A stretch of 64,000 bases of DNA, taken from contig JAQNBH010000002.1 in assembly GCA_028752905.1 (NCBI GenBank), positions 17,208,430-17,272,429 of the forward strand. The letters are read 5' to 3'. This document shows positions 48,785-58,094 of the stretch, piece after piece. This DNA is from Cladorhizidae sp. MBARI D1340-BT2 (taxonomy: Eukaryota > Porifera > Demospongiae > Poecilosclerida > Cladorhizidae). Below the pieces are notes generated by a model. The model was given only the letters and a program-made list of their open reading frames with translations, was not told where the DNA came from and did not search any database. A program made the position numbers and the translations under genes. Within the stretch, counting starts at the first letter, position 1; each line of letters starts with the position of its first letter.

Positions 48785-49083
48785 TTCATTAGGCGTTAAA
48801 ATGTAAGTACATGTACATGGTCAAGCGCGTGGGTGGAAAATTTATTACGTTGATTTTTAACGAAATTCATTTTCCACCCGCGCGCTTGACCATGTACTTA
48901 CATTTTAACGCCTAATGAAAAAGGTCAGCCTAGGGCTTCCTCTAGCCACTGGTACCAATTTCAAATCTTTAGCACTTAGCAATCTGGAGTTATTTTGGCT
49001 GAAGTTTTGGGGATTCAGGTTTTTGAGGTCCCTCCACTTTAGGGTCTAGTGCATTGCCTATAGGTATACCTATGAAACATCTC
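48785..49083. repeat. foldback-family palindrome and right arm
   Basis: A ~125-bp palindrome has halves CATTAGGCGTTAAAATGTAA and the complement. It is followed by a reversed arm (CTTCCTCTAGCCACTGGTAC ... GGTCCCTCCACTTTAG ... ATAGGTATACCTATGAAACA). The arm ends where the polymerase-epsilon-like sequence begins. Confidence 0.8.
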
Positions 49084-49123
49084 AGAAAGCCTTTTCAACA
49101 TTGTCCAGACGGTCCACCAGGCC

Positions 49124-49993
49124 TTGGGTGGATGTGGAAGAGGCGGTCAAATAAGAGAATCTGATGATGGCGACAATGAAGGTGCAAGCGATCTCTTCCC
49201 CAACCTCCCTGGGTCTCACCTCACGATGGCCAGTCCAGCTCTTGAGTTTGTGAAAACGGTTTGTCAAGTGCTCTCCTTGGATAGCAGCACTCGTCACCAG
49301 GTTGCGAAGCTGAGACGAGACTTGTTGAAGCTAATTGGCACCCGAGAGTTTTCCTTGGAAGCCATGTTCCAAGATCCCTGCCGCTCCTTCATGCTGCCAG
49401 AGGTGATCTGTGAGTTCTGCAACCACTGCAGGGACCTTGACCTTTGTCGCGACTCCTACACCACCTACCATGAATCATCTCAGAGGAATCAGTGGTACTG
49501 TTCCCAGTGCAAGAACCCGTATAATCTAAGCGTGATCGAGCAGGATCTCATTGATATCGTCAACAAGCGTTCTCTTGCGTTCGTGCTGCAGGATCTGGTG
49601 TGCTCCAAGTGTCACGGAGTTGTCGTAGCAGGACACATCCAAGCTCTCTATGAACATGCCATGCAGGAGCATCTAGGACACACCCCTGGCTCCACCCCCA
49701 TCAGGAAACGTACTGTTAGCAGTCAGACGCAACAATCTGGATCATCACTCTCTGCTAGCCTGGTCACCTTTGCACAAGAGAGGATTCAGAAAGAGCTCAA
49801 CCGACCAGACAACAGCCCAAGCGAAGGAGCATTCGACCAATCAACTATAGAGAGCCATCGGATTCGTCCTCACCAGACAGCAGCAACTCAGACTATCGTT
49901 CCGACTCAGCAGAGAATGCTTCAGGAGCAGAGTCAGACCACAACACAGACTCTGAGAGTGGGCAAGCGACACCCATCCTCATTGAGAACATAG
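49124..49993 (+). pseudogene. POLE: chimeric frame: DNA polymerase epsilon C-terminal fragment joined to a retroelement-like tail
   Basis: Residues ~27-165 of this 289-codon frame closely resemble the C-terminal cysteine-rich domain of the DNA polymerase epsilon catalytic subunit. They read NLPGSHL, PALEFVKTVCQVLSLD, then FQDPCRSFMLPEVIC, CNHCRDLDLC and QWYCSQC, then LQDLVCSKCHGV (49124-49621). The first Cys4 cluster is complete. The second keeps only its first pair (residues 160 and 163); the usual CxC pair is missing because homology stops there. From 49622 the frame continues into Gln/Ser-rich sequence (ALYEHAMQEHLGH onward) of unknown origin. No intron interrupts the ~420-bp homologous part, which suggests a retrocopy or a single captured exon. 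It cannot encode a polymerase. It lies antisense in GBF1 intron 5. Confidence 0.75.
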
Positions 49994-50255
49994 TGACCGA
50001 CGAAGCAGCCTCTACCGACCCAGTTTCTGATGAGGACCAAACTCCTAAGAACAATCAGACTAGGACCAAACAAAGCAGAGAGAGACAGAGGCAGGCCCAC
50101 CGCTGGGGCGAGCCAGTTCCCCTGGATGGGGGGGGATACAACAGCTACAACAAGCTCAACAAACAGACCAGTCCCTAGCAGCATCGAGGAGGACGGCTGG
50201 ACTGACCAAGTCACCATTTTACTACAACCCGGAGGGAGTTCTCTGTCGACAGGGC
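49850..50255 (+). pseudogene. gag/protease-position sequence of the Gmr1-like element, frame-shifted
   Basis: A Ser/Asp-rich stretch (SDSSSPDSSNSDYRSDSAEN) and a basic block are open in a second frame up to 50178. At a run of eight G (50128-50135) the coding potential moves to a third frame, which reads IQQLQQAQQTDQSLAASRRT and runs straight into the integrase frame. One base missing in the G-run would account for the change. No recognisable gag Cys knuckle or protease DSG motif was seen, so the 5' part of the element is missing or replaced. Confidence 0.5.
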
Positions 50256-53072
50256 ATGTTGTCCAAGAACCACCCCAGACTGGAGCAGATAGTGCTGCCA
50301 CACATCTACAGGGAGAAGACACTCAGGATGGCTCACATTGCCCCGCTAGCAGGACACTTTGGGACAACCAGAACCCTATCACGAATTCAGAGTCGGTTTT
50401 TCTGGCCAGGAGTGACCCAAGACGTCAAGGACATGTGCCGACGTTGCCAGATCTGCCAAAAGACAGCCCCACGAAGATCAGGCAAGGCCCCGCTAGTGCC
50501 CCTTCCCATCATCAGAACCCCATTCTCAAGATTAGCTATGGATATGGTAGGACCCCTGCCGCCAACGTTGGAGGGGCATCGTTACATACTGACCATTTGT
50601 GACTATGGTACGAGATACCCGGAGGCTTTTGCTCTCAAGTCGACCACCAGCCGAGATGTGGCTGAAGCGCTGATGGAGATGTTCTCCAGGACTGGCATAC
50701 CAGAAGAGATCCTCACTGACAGAGGCTCAAATTTCTGCAGCAACCTGATCAAGGAATTCTACACCATGATGGGAATCAAATCAATCAAGACCTCAGCCTA
50801 CCATCCCCAAACTGATGGGATGGTTGAGAAATTCAACGCAACACTCAAGGCAGGCCTGAGGAAATACATCGAGCAGTTTGGAGGACAATGGAATAAGGCA
50901 CTGCCCTATATTCTATTTGCCTACAGAGAGACACCACACACCACCACAGGTCTTTCACCATTTGAACTCACCTTTGGGAGAAGCCCAAAGGGACCACTAG
51001 ACGTCCTAAAAAGACAGTGGACTGGCTCTAACTCTTCAGGGGAGGATGTAGTGACCTTCCTGACCCAAACATATGCACGTCTCGAGAAGGCCACGGAATT
51101 GGCCACCATGCTAGAGTCACAGGCAAAAGAGACGATGAAAGAATATTATGACAAAGGAGCCAGGACGACTTCCTACGAGATTGGTGATCAAGTTCTTGTC
51201 CTCAAACCCTCAACAAAGGTGAAGCTGCTGGGTAGTTGGCAGGGACCTTTCACCATCGTCACGAAACTCTCTGACACAACCTACCAAGTGCAGAAGACGA
51301 GGTCCAACCCTAAGCTGAGGACCTATCACGTGAACTTTCTGCAACGATGGCAGTCACCCTCAGCAGTGTGTCTCCTCTCAACAGCCTCAGAGGACATAGA
51401 TGACCTCCCCAGCTGGGAACCCACTCCTGGCCTTGACAGCATCGACATCAACCAGGAACTGAGCCCAGGGCAGTACGACCAGATGACCACCCTCCTGCAG
51501 CAGAACGAAGATGTTTTCAGCAATGCTCCTGGTACCACGCCAGAAACATCCATCTCCATTGAGACAGGTGATGCCAGACCAGTGTGTTCACCCCCGTATA
51601 GGTTAGCACACTCACAGATCCCAGCAGTCAAGCAAGAAGTCCAGCAGATGCTTGCAGCTGGTATCATCACACCCAGTAGAAGCGCCTGGTCCTCCCCACT
51701 TCTCATGGTCCAGAAGAAGGATGGGACACTCAGACCTGTGATAGATTACAGGAAGCTCAACAGGCTCACCAAGCCTGATCCCTTCCCAATGCCCAGAATA
51801 GAGGACATGATAGACGAACTGGCCACTGCACAATATATAACCACCCTCGACCTCACAAAGGGCTACTGGCAGGTGCCAGTGGAGAAAGCCTCCCAGGAAA
51901 AGACTGCATTCGTTACCTCGTTTGGCAAATACCAGTTTACCAAGATGCCGTTTGGTCTGATGGGTGCCCCGGCAGTGTTTCAACGGATGATGAACGCCAT
52001 TTTTGGGGACGCATCAGACCATGTCGCGGCATACTTGGATGATGTAGTGATCTTTAGCAAGTCCTGGGAAGACCATGTCAGCCACGTTCAAGATGCTTTA
52101 GATAGAATCAGAAAGGCCGGACTCACCATCAAGGCCAAGAAGTGCCAGCTAGCCATGAGGGAATGCCTGTACCTTGGGCACACAGTGGGAAGAGGCAAGG
52201 TGAAGCCAGACATTGCCAAGATACAGGCTATTCAACAATTCCGGAGGCCCATCAAGAAGAAGGATGTGAGATCGTTCTTGGGCCTGGCCGGCTATTATAG
52301 AAGATTTGTAAACAATTTTTCGACCATTGCTACACCTCTCTCTGACCTCACCAAGGACTGCCGACCCGATAGAGTCAGCTGGAGCGAAACGGAGGAGAAA
52401 GCTTTCCAAACTCTCAAGACCAGCCTGACCACTGACCCAGTACTGCAGGGACCAGACTACTCCAAGCAGTTTGTCCTGCACACCGATGCCTCCGACGTGG
52501 GCATAGGAGCTGTGCTGAGTCAAAGAGACGCCCATGGCCACGATCTACCAGTAGCTTTCTACTCAAGGAAGCTACTGCCCCGTGAGACCAACTTTGCAGC
52601 AGTGGACAAGGAGTGCCTGGCCATTGTGGATAGCATCCGACACTTTCAAGTATACCTGACTGGAGTCCAGTTCGAAGTTGTCACAGACCATCAGTGTCTG
52701 AAATACCTGGATTCAGTGAGAGATGCTGGAGGCCGTAGAACCAGATGGTCTCTACGACTCCAACCCTTCAACTTTACCATCCGCCACAGAGCTGGAAAGA
52801 CAAATGGCAATGCAGACGGCCTATCTCGACAGGCCTGGGCCTCTGTCGACCACTCCGAAGAGTCGATGACCGTACCATTCCCGCAGAGGAGGGTGGAGGG
52901 GAGTGTTGTGGAACCTATTTCACAGAAAGCCTCCACAAGCACTACGCCCACGAAGCTACGAGCGCAAGACCACAGTCACACTCTGAGCTGCAAGAACAGA
53001 GATATGACTGTAGACCAGATGAAAGGATGGACCCAAGATGAACCCATGAGATCATCTGGATCTCATGACTAA
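50256..53072 (+). CDS. pol: Gmr1-like Ty3/gypsy polyprotein: integrase, reverse transcriptase, RNase H
   Basis: An uninterrupted 938-codon frame. The integrase comes first: HHCC zinc finger (H27, H34, C61, C64), catalytic triad D96, D155, E191 (D-35-E spacing), and a GPF motif near 330. The reverse transcriptase follows (about 430-640) with LRPVIDYRKLN, the fingers/palm motif FGLMGAPAVFQ and the active site YLDD at 593-596. RNase H is last (about 735-860), with D744, E786, D811 and D854. This integrase-before-RT order is unlike ordinary gypsy elements and is the hallmark of the Gmr1 group. All catalytic residues are present. The frame runs 56 codons into the 3' LTR. The ATG is simply the first in frame; coding extends upstream from about 50136. 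Confidence 0.93.
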   Translation: MLSKNHPRLEQIVLPHIYREKTLRMAHIAPLAGHFGTTRTLSRIQSRFFWPGVTQDVKDMCRRCQICQKTAPRRSGKAPLVPLPIIRTPFSRLAMDMVGPLPPTLEGHRYILTICDYGTRYPEAFALKSTTSRDVAEALMEMFSRTGIPEEILTDRGSNFCSNLIKEFYTMMGIKSIKTSAYHPQTDGMVEKFNATLKAGLRKYIEQFGGQWNKALPYILFAYRETPHTTTGLSPFELTFGRSPKGPLDVLKRQWTGSNSSGEDVVTFLTQTYARLEKATELATMLESQAKETMKEYYDKGARTTSYEIGDQVLVLKPSTKVKLLGSWQGPFTIVTKLSDTTYQVQKTRSNPKLRTYHVNFLQRWQSPSAVCLLSTASEDIDDLPSWEPTPGLDSIDINQELSPGQYDQMTTLLQQNEDVFSNAPGTTPETSISIETGDARPVCSPPYRLAHSQIPAVKQEVQQMLAAGIITPSRSAWSSPLLMVQKKDGTLRPVIDYRKLNRLTKPDPFPMPRIEDMIDELATAQYITTLDLTKGYWQVPVEKASQEKTAFVTSFGKYQFTKMPFGLMGAPAVFQRMMNAIFGDASDHVAAYLDDVVIFSKSWEDHVSHVQDALDRIRKAGLTIKAKKCQLAMRECLYLGHTVGRGKVKPDIAKIQAIQQFRRPIKKKDVRSFLGLAGYYRRFVNNFSTIATPLSDLTKDCRPDRVSWSETEEKAFQTLKTSLTTDPVLQGPDYSKQFVLHTDASDVGIGAVLSQRDAHGHDLPVAFYSRKLLPRETNFAAVDKECLAIVDSIRHFQVYLTGVQFEVVTDHQCLKYLDSVRDAGGRRTRWSLRLQPFNFTIRHRAGKTNGNADGLSRQAWASVDHSEESMTVPFPQRRVEGSVVEPISQKASTSTTPTKLRAQDHSHTLSCKNRDMTVDQMKGWTQDEPMRSSGSHD
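52885..52903 (+). promoter_or_regulatory. polypurine tract (plus-strand primer site)
   Basis: AGAGGAGGGTGGAGGGGAG immediately precedes the 3' LTR, in the expected place for plus-strand DNA priming of an LTR element. Confidence 0.8.
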
Positions 53073-53304
53073 CACAATTTCTTTATACATGTACTGTAGA
53101 TCATGCATTGATGATGTAATAGCTAAAGTTAGTAACAACTGTGGCATGCTCTGGGAGCCTATTTAAGGGCCCCACGTGCAGGTCACAGGGGACTTGTTTT
53201 TTTGTGAATGCGTGGACTTGTGGTCTATCAATTCTTATTAATATTTTAACTGATATGGAGTCTGGTGCATGGTAGCGCGAGCTTGAACCTTAGATATTAC
53301 AACA
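52904..53304 (+). repeat. 3' LTR of the Gmr1-like element (401 bp)
   Basis: Begins TGTTGTGGAACC directly after the polypurine tract and ends ATATTACAACA, so the termini TGTTGT...ACAACA form the usual short inverted repeat. It contains a TATA-like CCTATTTAAGGGC at about 53157-53169. The last 56 codons of the polyprotein frame read into it. Without a 5' partner, insertion age cannot be estimated here. Confidence 0.8.
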
Positions 53305-53553
53305 CTGCCCGCAGTAGGAGAGCCAAGCAGCGAGAGAGCTAACGTCCTGGAAGATTCTTTCACCCCTGGGAATTTCAGAAAGAGAGGCTGGCTCTTATGA
53401 GCTCACTGTCTCTGTCGTTTGGAACATCTTGTCACTCACTATATATATACACTCCATGAATTCTTCCCCTCTGCTCTTCTCTCCAAGGAGTGAAGGAGGC
53501 CATTTTATGACATTATTCAATGGTGCTACATGCAACCTGTCCATTACACGCAC
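53305..53553. other. intron 5, sequence between LTR and exon 5
   Basis: No coding recognised. It does not continue the polymerase-epsilon homology, so the element is not a simple insertion into that sequence. Confidence 0.5.
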
Positions 53554-53672
53554 CTGGTCCATGGGGCTACTTTTGTCATCTTCTCTGCTGTCCTCAGAGA
53601 ATGTCTGCAGTTGCGAGAATAAAAGCTGAACAAGGTCCACCAGGGTACTCTCACCATAGCAACGCAATAGTT
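53554..53672 (-). CDS. GBF1: GBF1-type Arf-GEF, exon 5 (end of DCB region)
   Basis: This 119-bp exon encodes LLRCYGESTLVDLVQLLFSQ and a short acidic tail ending SPMDQ. It matches the GBF1 stretch ELLRKSAEHTLVDMVQLLF. The acceptor is CTCTCCAG and the donor CAG|GTGCGT. It completes the G|AA codon from exon 4 (RLS-E-LLR) and ends in phase 0. Confidence 0.9.
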
Positions 53673-53689
53673 CTGGAGAGAGGTGGGGA

Positions 53690-53790
53690 GAGGGGAGGGA
53701 GAGAGGGGTAGGGGTGGAAGGGGGGAGTAGAGGGAGGAGAGAAGTGGGGAGGGAAGGAGGGGGAGGAGGGAGAGGAGAGAGAGAATGCAT
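53690..53790. repeat. purine-rich GGGAGG/GAGAGG low-complexity tract
   Basis: G/A-only sequence for about 100 bp in the short intron 4, on the minus strand a long pyrimidine tract upstream of exon 5. Confidence 0.8.
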
Positions 53791-54055
53791 CATTTTGAAT
53801 ATTCTGGTAAAGGGTTTACACTTCTATAAACAAGACATGGTACTATTTGTACTAAACCTTACCCACTTTGGGGGGGAAGGGGGGACTAATGGTGGTGATC
53901 GTTGGGTACTTATGGTACCTATGGTCAGGAAGGAGATGCAGAGAACATCTCAATGCTAGTGATTTTATCATTTTATATGCGCAACAGCTCATGATGACCC
54001 TGTATATACCGATGTACCAAACTAGGTGCAGGACAGGCCCATCCCACCAGCTCAC

Positions 54056-54219
54056 CACTAAGCCTCATTTCGAAGCATATTCTGAAGCATGACTGCATGA
54101 TCTCGCACACACTCTCATTGGTCAGAAGACGCCCCACAGGACTAAGCATCAGGGTCCGCAGCACTTGTAGAATCCTCATTAAAACAACTTCATCACTGGC
54201 GGGATTCGTACCCACGAAC
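54056..54219 (-). CDS. GBF1: GBF1-type Arf-GEF, exon 4 (DCB region)
   Basis: This 164-bp exon encodes [20 protein letters not shown], then [19 protein letters not shown] and MRLS. It is nearly identical in pattern to vertebrate GBF1 ([21 protein letters not shown] ... [22 protein letters not shown]). The acceptor is TTTCTCTGCAG and the donor AGTG|GTGAGC. Phases 2 (start) and 1 (end) join exactly to exons 3 and 5. This is the strongest single identification of the gene. Confidence 0.95.
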
Positions 54220-54655
54220 CTGCAGAGAAAGAGGGAGGGGCATCATAAAGGTCAAGCTTCTTGGAAATGGGAGGTGGGATAGTGCAAAAGCCACACCCAT
54301 TTAAAGGGTGTGGCATTACGTATAATAGAGACACTCTGCACATAATCTCTGATCTGATGGCACTTTAATAAGTGGAGACCCTTTACCACTCACTCCTACA
54401 AACAGTATCTAGTATTTTGATGACCCTTTACCAAACAGCATCAAACAAGAATGGATGAGAACACATGTACCATTGCGCCGCAATTATCATATGACGAGGA
54501 TAGAATACTCCGGAGTGAAAGCCGTCTTCCCAAAGTAAGGCATCCATTTAAACTCATTAATTGATAAATAAAACTAACGTGTCAGTAGCAGGAGTGACCT
54601 CTGACCCAAACACAATGACATCTGGCTGATCTTGGAAGTGTTCCCAACTCGATCT
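54220..54655. other. intron 3, unique part
   Basis: Pyrimidine-rich near exon 4; otherwise no feature recognised. Confidence 0.5.
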
Positions 54656-54659
54656 CTAT

Positions 54660-54898
54660 CAAGTCTCACAGCTGTACTCTGTACTCCCCTAGGGCTATTC
54701 TCTTCCCAGCTGTACTCTGTACTCCCCTAGGGCTATTCTCTTCACAGCTGTACTCTGTACTCCCCTAGGGCTATTCTCTTCACAGCTGTACTCTGTACTC
54801 CCCTAGGGCTATTCTCTTCACAGCTGTACTCTGTACTCCCCTAGGGCTATTCTCTTCACAGCTGTACTCTGTACTCCCCTAGGGCTATTCTCTTCCCA
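54660..54898. repeat. 38-bp minisatellite (AGCTGTACTCTGTACTCCCC)
   Basis: Six nearly perfect copies of a 38-bp unit continuing TAGGGCTATTCTCTTCAC, in intron 3. Confidence 0.95.
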
Positions 54899-55559
54899 GA
54901 ATTATGTTGCCAATTAGAGCTTTAAGCTGCCCTGCCCCCAAACAACAACAACAACAACAATGCAGTGTTGCTCATACTCACATGTTGCAGGTATTTAATA
55001 TTTAAAAACTACTAATTGAGCATTGCAGCTGGCCACACCCAGTACAGGTCACATGCTCCACATGTGACAACTCCCTGCGATTCAGCCACGCAACTCCTAC
55101 TCCAGCAGAATCGGTGTGAAAGTCGCAACTCTTAAATGGAGAGGAAGACATCGAGCTGTTCCTGTGGCCTCTACTCGGGCAAATATCGGTACCTTACCTT
55201 CTCTCTGGCTGCCTGTGACCCCAACACACCCACTTGTAGGACTACAGCTGCCTACAGTTAGAGGGAACTGTTCCTGCAGATCTTCACTGCATGATTGAGA
55301 GTAAATTACTTCTTAGGGTAAGCGTGACGAGCGCTAACTACATAAAGACAGCCCAAATGTTTTGCTGTGACAGTGAGGAGGAGATCAAATGTGGAAATTT
55401 CACGATTCTTTTAATCAGACAAACATACCTGCTCAGGAAGGACAATTCTGCTTAGCACAGGATATTCATAGCTATATACATTCTAACACATTACAAACCC
55501 ACACCTCAACCCACACACCCACTAAACCCACAGACACACACACCAAACTCACCCACACA
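54899..55559. other. intron 3, unique part
   Basis: No coding block or element recognised; a short (CAA)n tract lies near 54940-54960. Confidence 0.5.
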
Positions 55560-55760
55560 CACTCACATACACACCAAACACACACACACACTGATACATA
55601 ATGACACACACACACAACACTGATACATAATGACACACACACAACACAACACTGATACATAATGACACACACACACACAACACTGATACATAATGACACA
55701 CACACACACAACACTGATACATAATGACACACACACATCACTGATAGATAATGACACACA
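55560..55760. repeat. ~30-bp CA-rich minisatellite (CTGATACATAATGACACACA)
   Basis: Six copies differing in the length of the (CA)n part, in intron 3 about 230 bp downstream (gene sense) of exon 3. Confidence 0.92.
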
Positions 55761-55993
55761 CAACACCATGCGCATATAGACTATAATGCATCCATTCACA
55801 CCTACCACACACACGCGTACTGCACACCACCACATATATAATGTACCACACTCACACCCAACAGGTACACATCCTACACATCACACATACATACATGTGC
55901 CCTACACACAAAACCTACACATGATCAAAACCTACACAGGATACACAACACGCAACCATCCACCACACCCACCCACCACACCCACATACACAC

Positions 55994-56057
55994 CTTGCAT
56001 GAGTGACTGCTTCGGAGAGAGATTCTACTGCACTGGGAGCATTGGGGTGGGCAGAGT
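55994..56057 (-). CDS. GBF1: GBF1-type Arf-GEF, exon 3 (DCB region)
   Basis: A short 64-bp exon encoding SAHPNAPSAVESLSEAVTHA. It matches the position before RFVGTDPASDEVV in vertebrate GBF1, where MADAVTHAR occurs. The acceptor is TTATGTAG and the donor CAAG|GTGTGT. It completes G|AC from exon 2 (LI-D-SAHP) and leaves AG to join the G of exon 4 (A-R-F). The phase match at both ends makes this otherwise tiny exon convincing. Confidence 0.9.
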
Positions 56058-56194
56058 CTACATAACATAACAAAGCAACCCCTGAATAATGAATAATTTA
56101 AAAGCACACGACATGTACAAGTTCCATTAGTGTCAGAGAGACACGTGAGTCGGTGTTAAACCACAGCCTAACACAACACTATAGCTTCCAACAA

Positions 56195-56360
56195 TGTTAC
56201 ACATGGCTTCAGGACAAAAGGTAGATACAATATATAGGTAGGAAGATAGGTGTGTAGATATACATGCATATATAGCAGCTGATAGATAGATAGATAAAGA
56301 GGCTGGTAGATAGGTACATAGATATAGGTAGCTAGATAGATAGGTAGATACATTGATAGA
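56195..56360. repeat. GATA-rich microsatellite
   Basis: Imperfect GATA/TAGATA/GGTA tetranucleotides in intron 2. Confidence 0.85.
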
Positions 56361-56412
56361 CAGAATGAGCAACAGTCAGAGAGACAAAAGGAGAGCGGTT
56401 CTATTAGACACC

Positions 56413-57035
56413 CGTGTTCTGAGAAAGAAACCTAAATGGAAAAGCTCAAGAAAGGTGTTCTTTACTTAGAGAAAGAAACCTAAATGGAAAAGCTCAAGAA
56501 AGGTGTTCTTTACTTAGAGAAAGAAACCTAAAGAGAAAAGCTCAAGAAAGGTGTTCTTTACTTAGAGAAAGAAACCTAAATGGAAAAGCTCAAGAAAGGT
56601 GTTCTTTACTTAGAGAAAGAAACCTAAAGAGAAAAGCTCAAGAAAGGTGTTCTTTACTTTGAGAAAGAAACCTAAAGAGGAAAGCTCAAGAAAGGTGTTC
56701 TTTACTTAGAGAAAGAAACCCAAAAGGAAAAGCTCAAGAAAGGTGTTCTTTTGTTCTTTACTTAGAGAAAGAAACCTAAAGAGAAAAGCTCATGAAAGGT
56801 GTTCTTTAGAGAAAGAAACCCAAAGGGAAAAGTTCAAGAAAGGTGTTCTTTACTTAGAGAAAGAAACCTAAAGGGAAAAGCTCAAGAAGATGTTCTTTAC
56901 TTAGAGAAAGAAACCTAAAGGGAAAAGCTCAAGAAGGTGTTCTTTACTTAGAGAAAGAAACCTAAAGAGTAAAGCTCAAGAAAGGTGTTCTTTACTTAGA
57001 GAAAGAAACCCAAAGGGAAAAGCTCAAGAAAGTAG
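56413..57035. repeat. 48-bp minisatellite (GAGAAAGAAACCTAAAGGGA)
   Basis: About 13 copies of a 48-bp unit continuing AAAGCTCAAGAAAGGTGTTC then TTTACTTA. A few units are shortened or have a duplicated TTTTGTTCTTTAC. It ends about 40 bp from the exon 2 donor. Confidence 0.95.
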
Positions 57036-57077
57036 ATTCGTGCATATTCACAGTGGGATTGGTTACTAGACTAGTAC

Positions 57078-57276
57078 CAATGAGGTTGTATCCTAGGAAC
57101 TTCTCCAGGCTGGAGATAGCCATGCCAGTAATGGGTCCAGTGGTGTCGTCAGACTGGATTATCTGACAGAAGGGACGTATCACTGCGCACACGTCTATGT
57201 CTGAGAGTTGACGGGTAGAGTTTAGAAGCTCCTGAAGTTGGTATAGACCCAAGATTAGTGGGTCCAGAGTTTCATC
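57078..57276 (-). CDS. GBF1: GBF1-type Arf-GEF, exon 2 (DCB region)
   Basis: This 199-bp exon encodes DETLDPLILGLYQLQELLN, then IRPFCQIIQSDDTTGPITGM and SSLEKFLGYNLI. It matches vertebrate GBF1 (DEERDPLLHSF..LKEVLNS ... FLEVIRSEDTTGPITGLAL ... KFLSYALI). The acceptor is CTCTCCCAG and the donor ATTG|GTACTA, a weak donor confirmed by the phase match to exon 3. It starts in phase 0. Confidence 0.93.
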
Positions 57277-57339
57277 CTGGGAGAGGATAGGGGCAGGGGA
57301 AGAATAATGAATAAGAGCTTCCTACTTTCTATGGAGAGT

Positions 57340-57935
57340 CCACAGTTAGAGGCTCCCACTGTATTAGTATGGGACTAGAACAAGTGTCCTGGCTATAGAG
57401 GGGGTCCTTACTACAGAGAGTCCACAGTGAGAGGCTCCCACTGTATTAGTATGGGACTAGAACAAGTGTCCTGGCTATAGAGGGGGTCCTTACTACAGAG
57501 AGTCCACAGTGAGAGGCTCCCACTGTATTAGTATGGGACTAGAACAAGTGTCCTGGCTATAGAGGGTGTCCTTACTGCAGAGAGTCCACAGTGAGAGGCT
57601 CCCACTGTATTAGTATGGGACTAGAACAAGTGTCCTGGCTATAGAGGGTGTCCTTACTACAGAGAGTCCACAATGAGAGGCTCCCACTGTATTAGTATGG
57701 GACTATAACAAGTGTCCTGGCTATAGAGGGGGTCCTTACTACAGAGAGTCCACAGTGAGAGGCTCCCACTGTATTAGTATGGGACTAGAACAAGTGTCCT
57801 GGCTATAGAGGGGTTCTTACTACAGAGAGTCCACAGTGAGAGGCTCCCACTGTATTAGTATGAGACTAGAACAAGTGTCCTGGGTGTCCTTACTTTACAG
57901 AGAATCCACAGTGAGAGGCTCCCAAGGTATATATT
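57340..57935 (+). repeat. 82-bp minisatellite, left half of an inverted pair
   Basis: Seven copies of an 82-bp unit with GGGACTAGAACAAGTGTCCT, then GGCTATAGAG(GGGG)TCCTTAC and GAGTCCACAGTGAGAGGCTC. It is the reverse complement of the array at 58095-58805, with about 160 bp of other sequence at the centre. It lies in GBF1 intron 1. Confidence 0.95.
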
Positions 57936-58094
57936 AGTATGGGTAGAACAATTGTCCTGGCTAAGGCTAAGTTATATGAAATACTTCTATCAATGGGTCT
58001 AGTCAACAAGAATAGGTTCAGGCCATTAATACTAGCCAAAACATTGTGTGAGGGCATAACAGTTAAGTACTGTACTTGTTACATAGTGGATGTC
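57936..58094. other. centre of the inverted array
   Basis: Unique sequence of about 160 bp between opposed arrays. A 61-codon plus frame here shows no family resemblance. Confidence 0.6.

Larger units (their letters stand above)
49622..53304 (+). mobile_element. Gmr1-like LTR retrotransposon, 5'-truncated, in GBF1 intron 5
   Basis: Polyprotein frame, polypurine tract and a 3' LTR are present; no matching 5' LTR (TGTTGTGGAACC) was found upstream in the window. The left boundary is uncertain because the polymerase-epsilon-like segment directly precedes the element. It is oriented opposite to GBF1, the orientation generally better tolerated in introns. Either this is a 5'-truncated insertion next to an unrelated fragment, or the fragment was carried by the element. 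Confidence 0.8.

Noticed and set aside
53305..53553. Continuation of polymerase epsilon after the LTR, as if the element had inserted into that gene
   Set aside because: All three plus frames were read; none contains the expected second CxC pair or downstream sequence.
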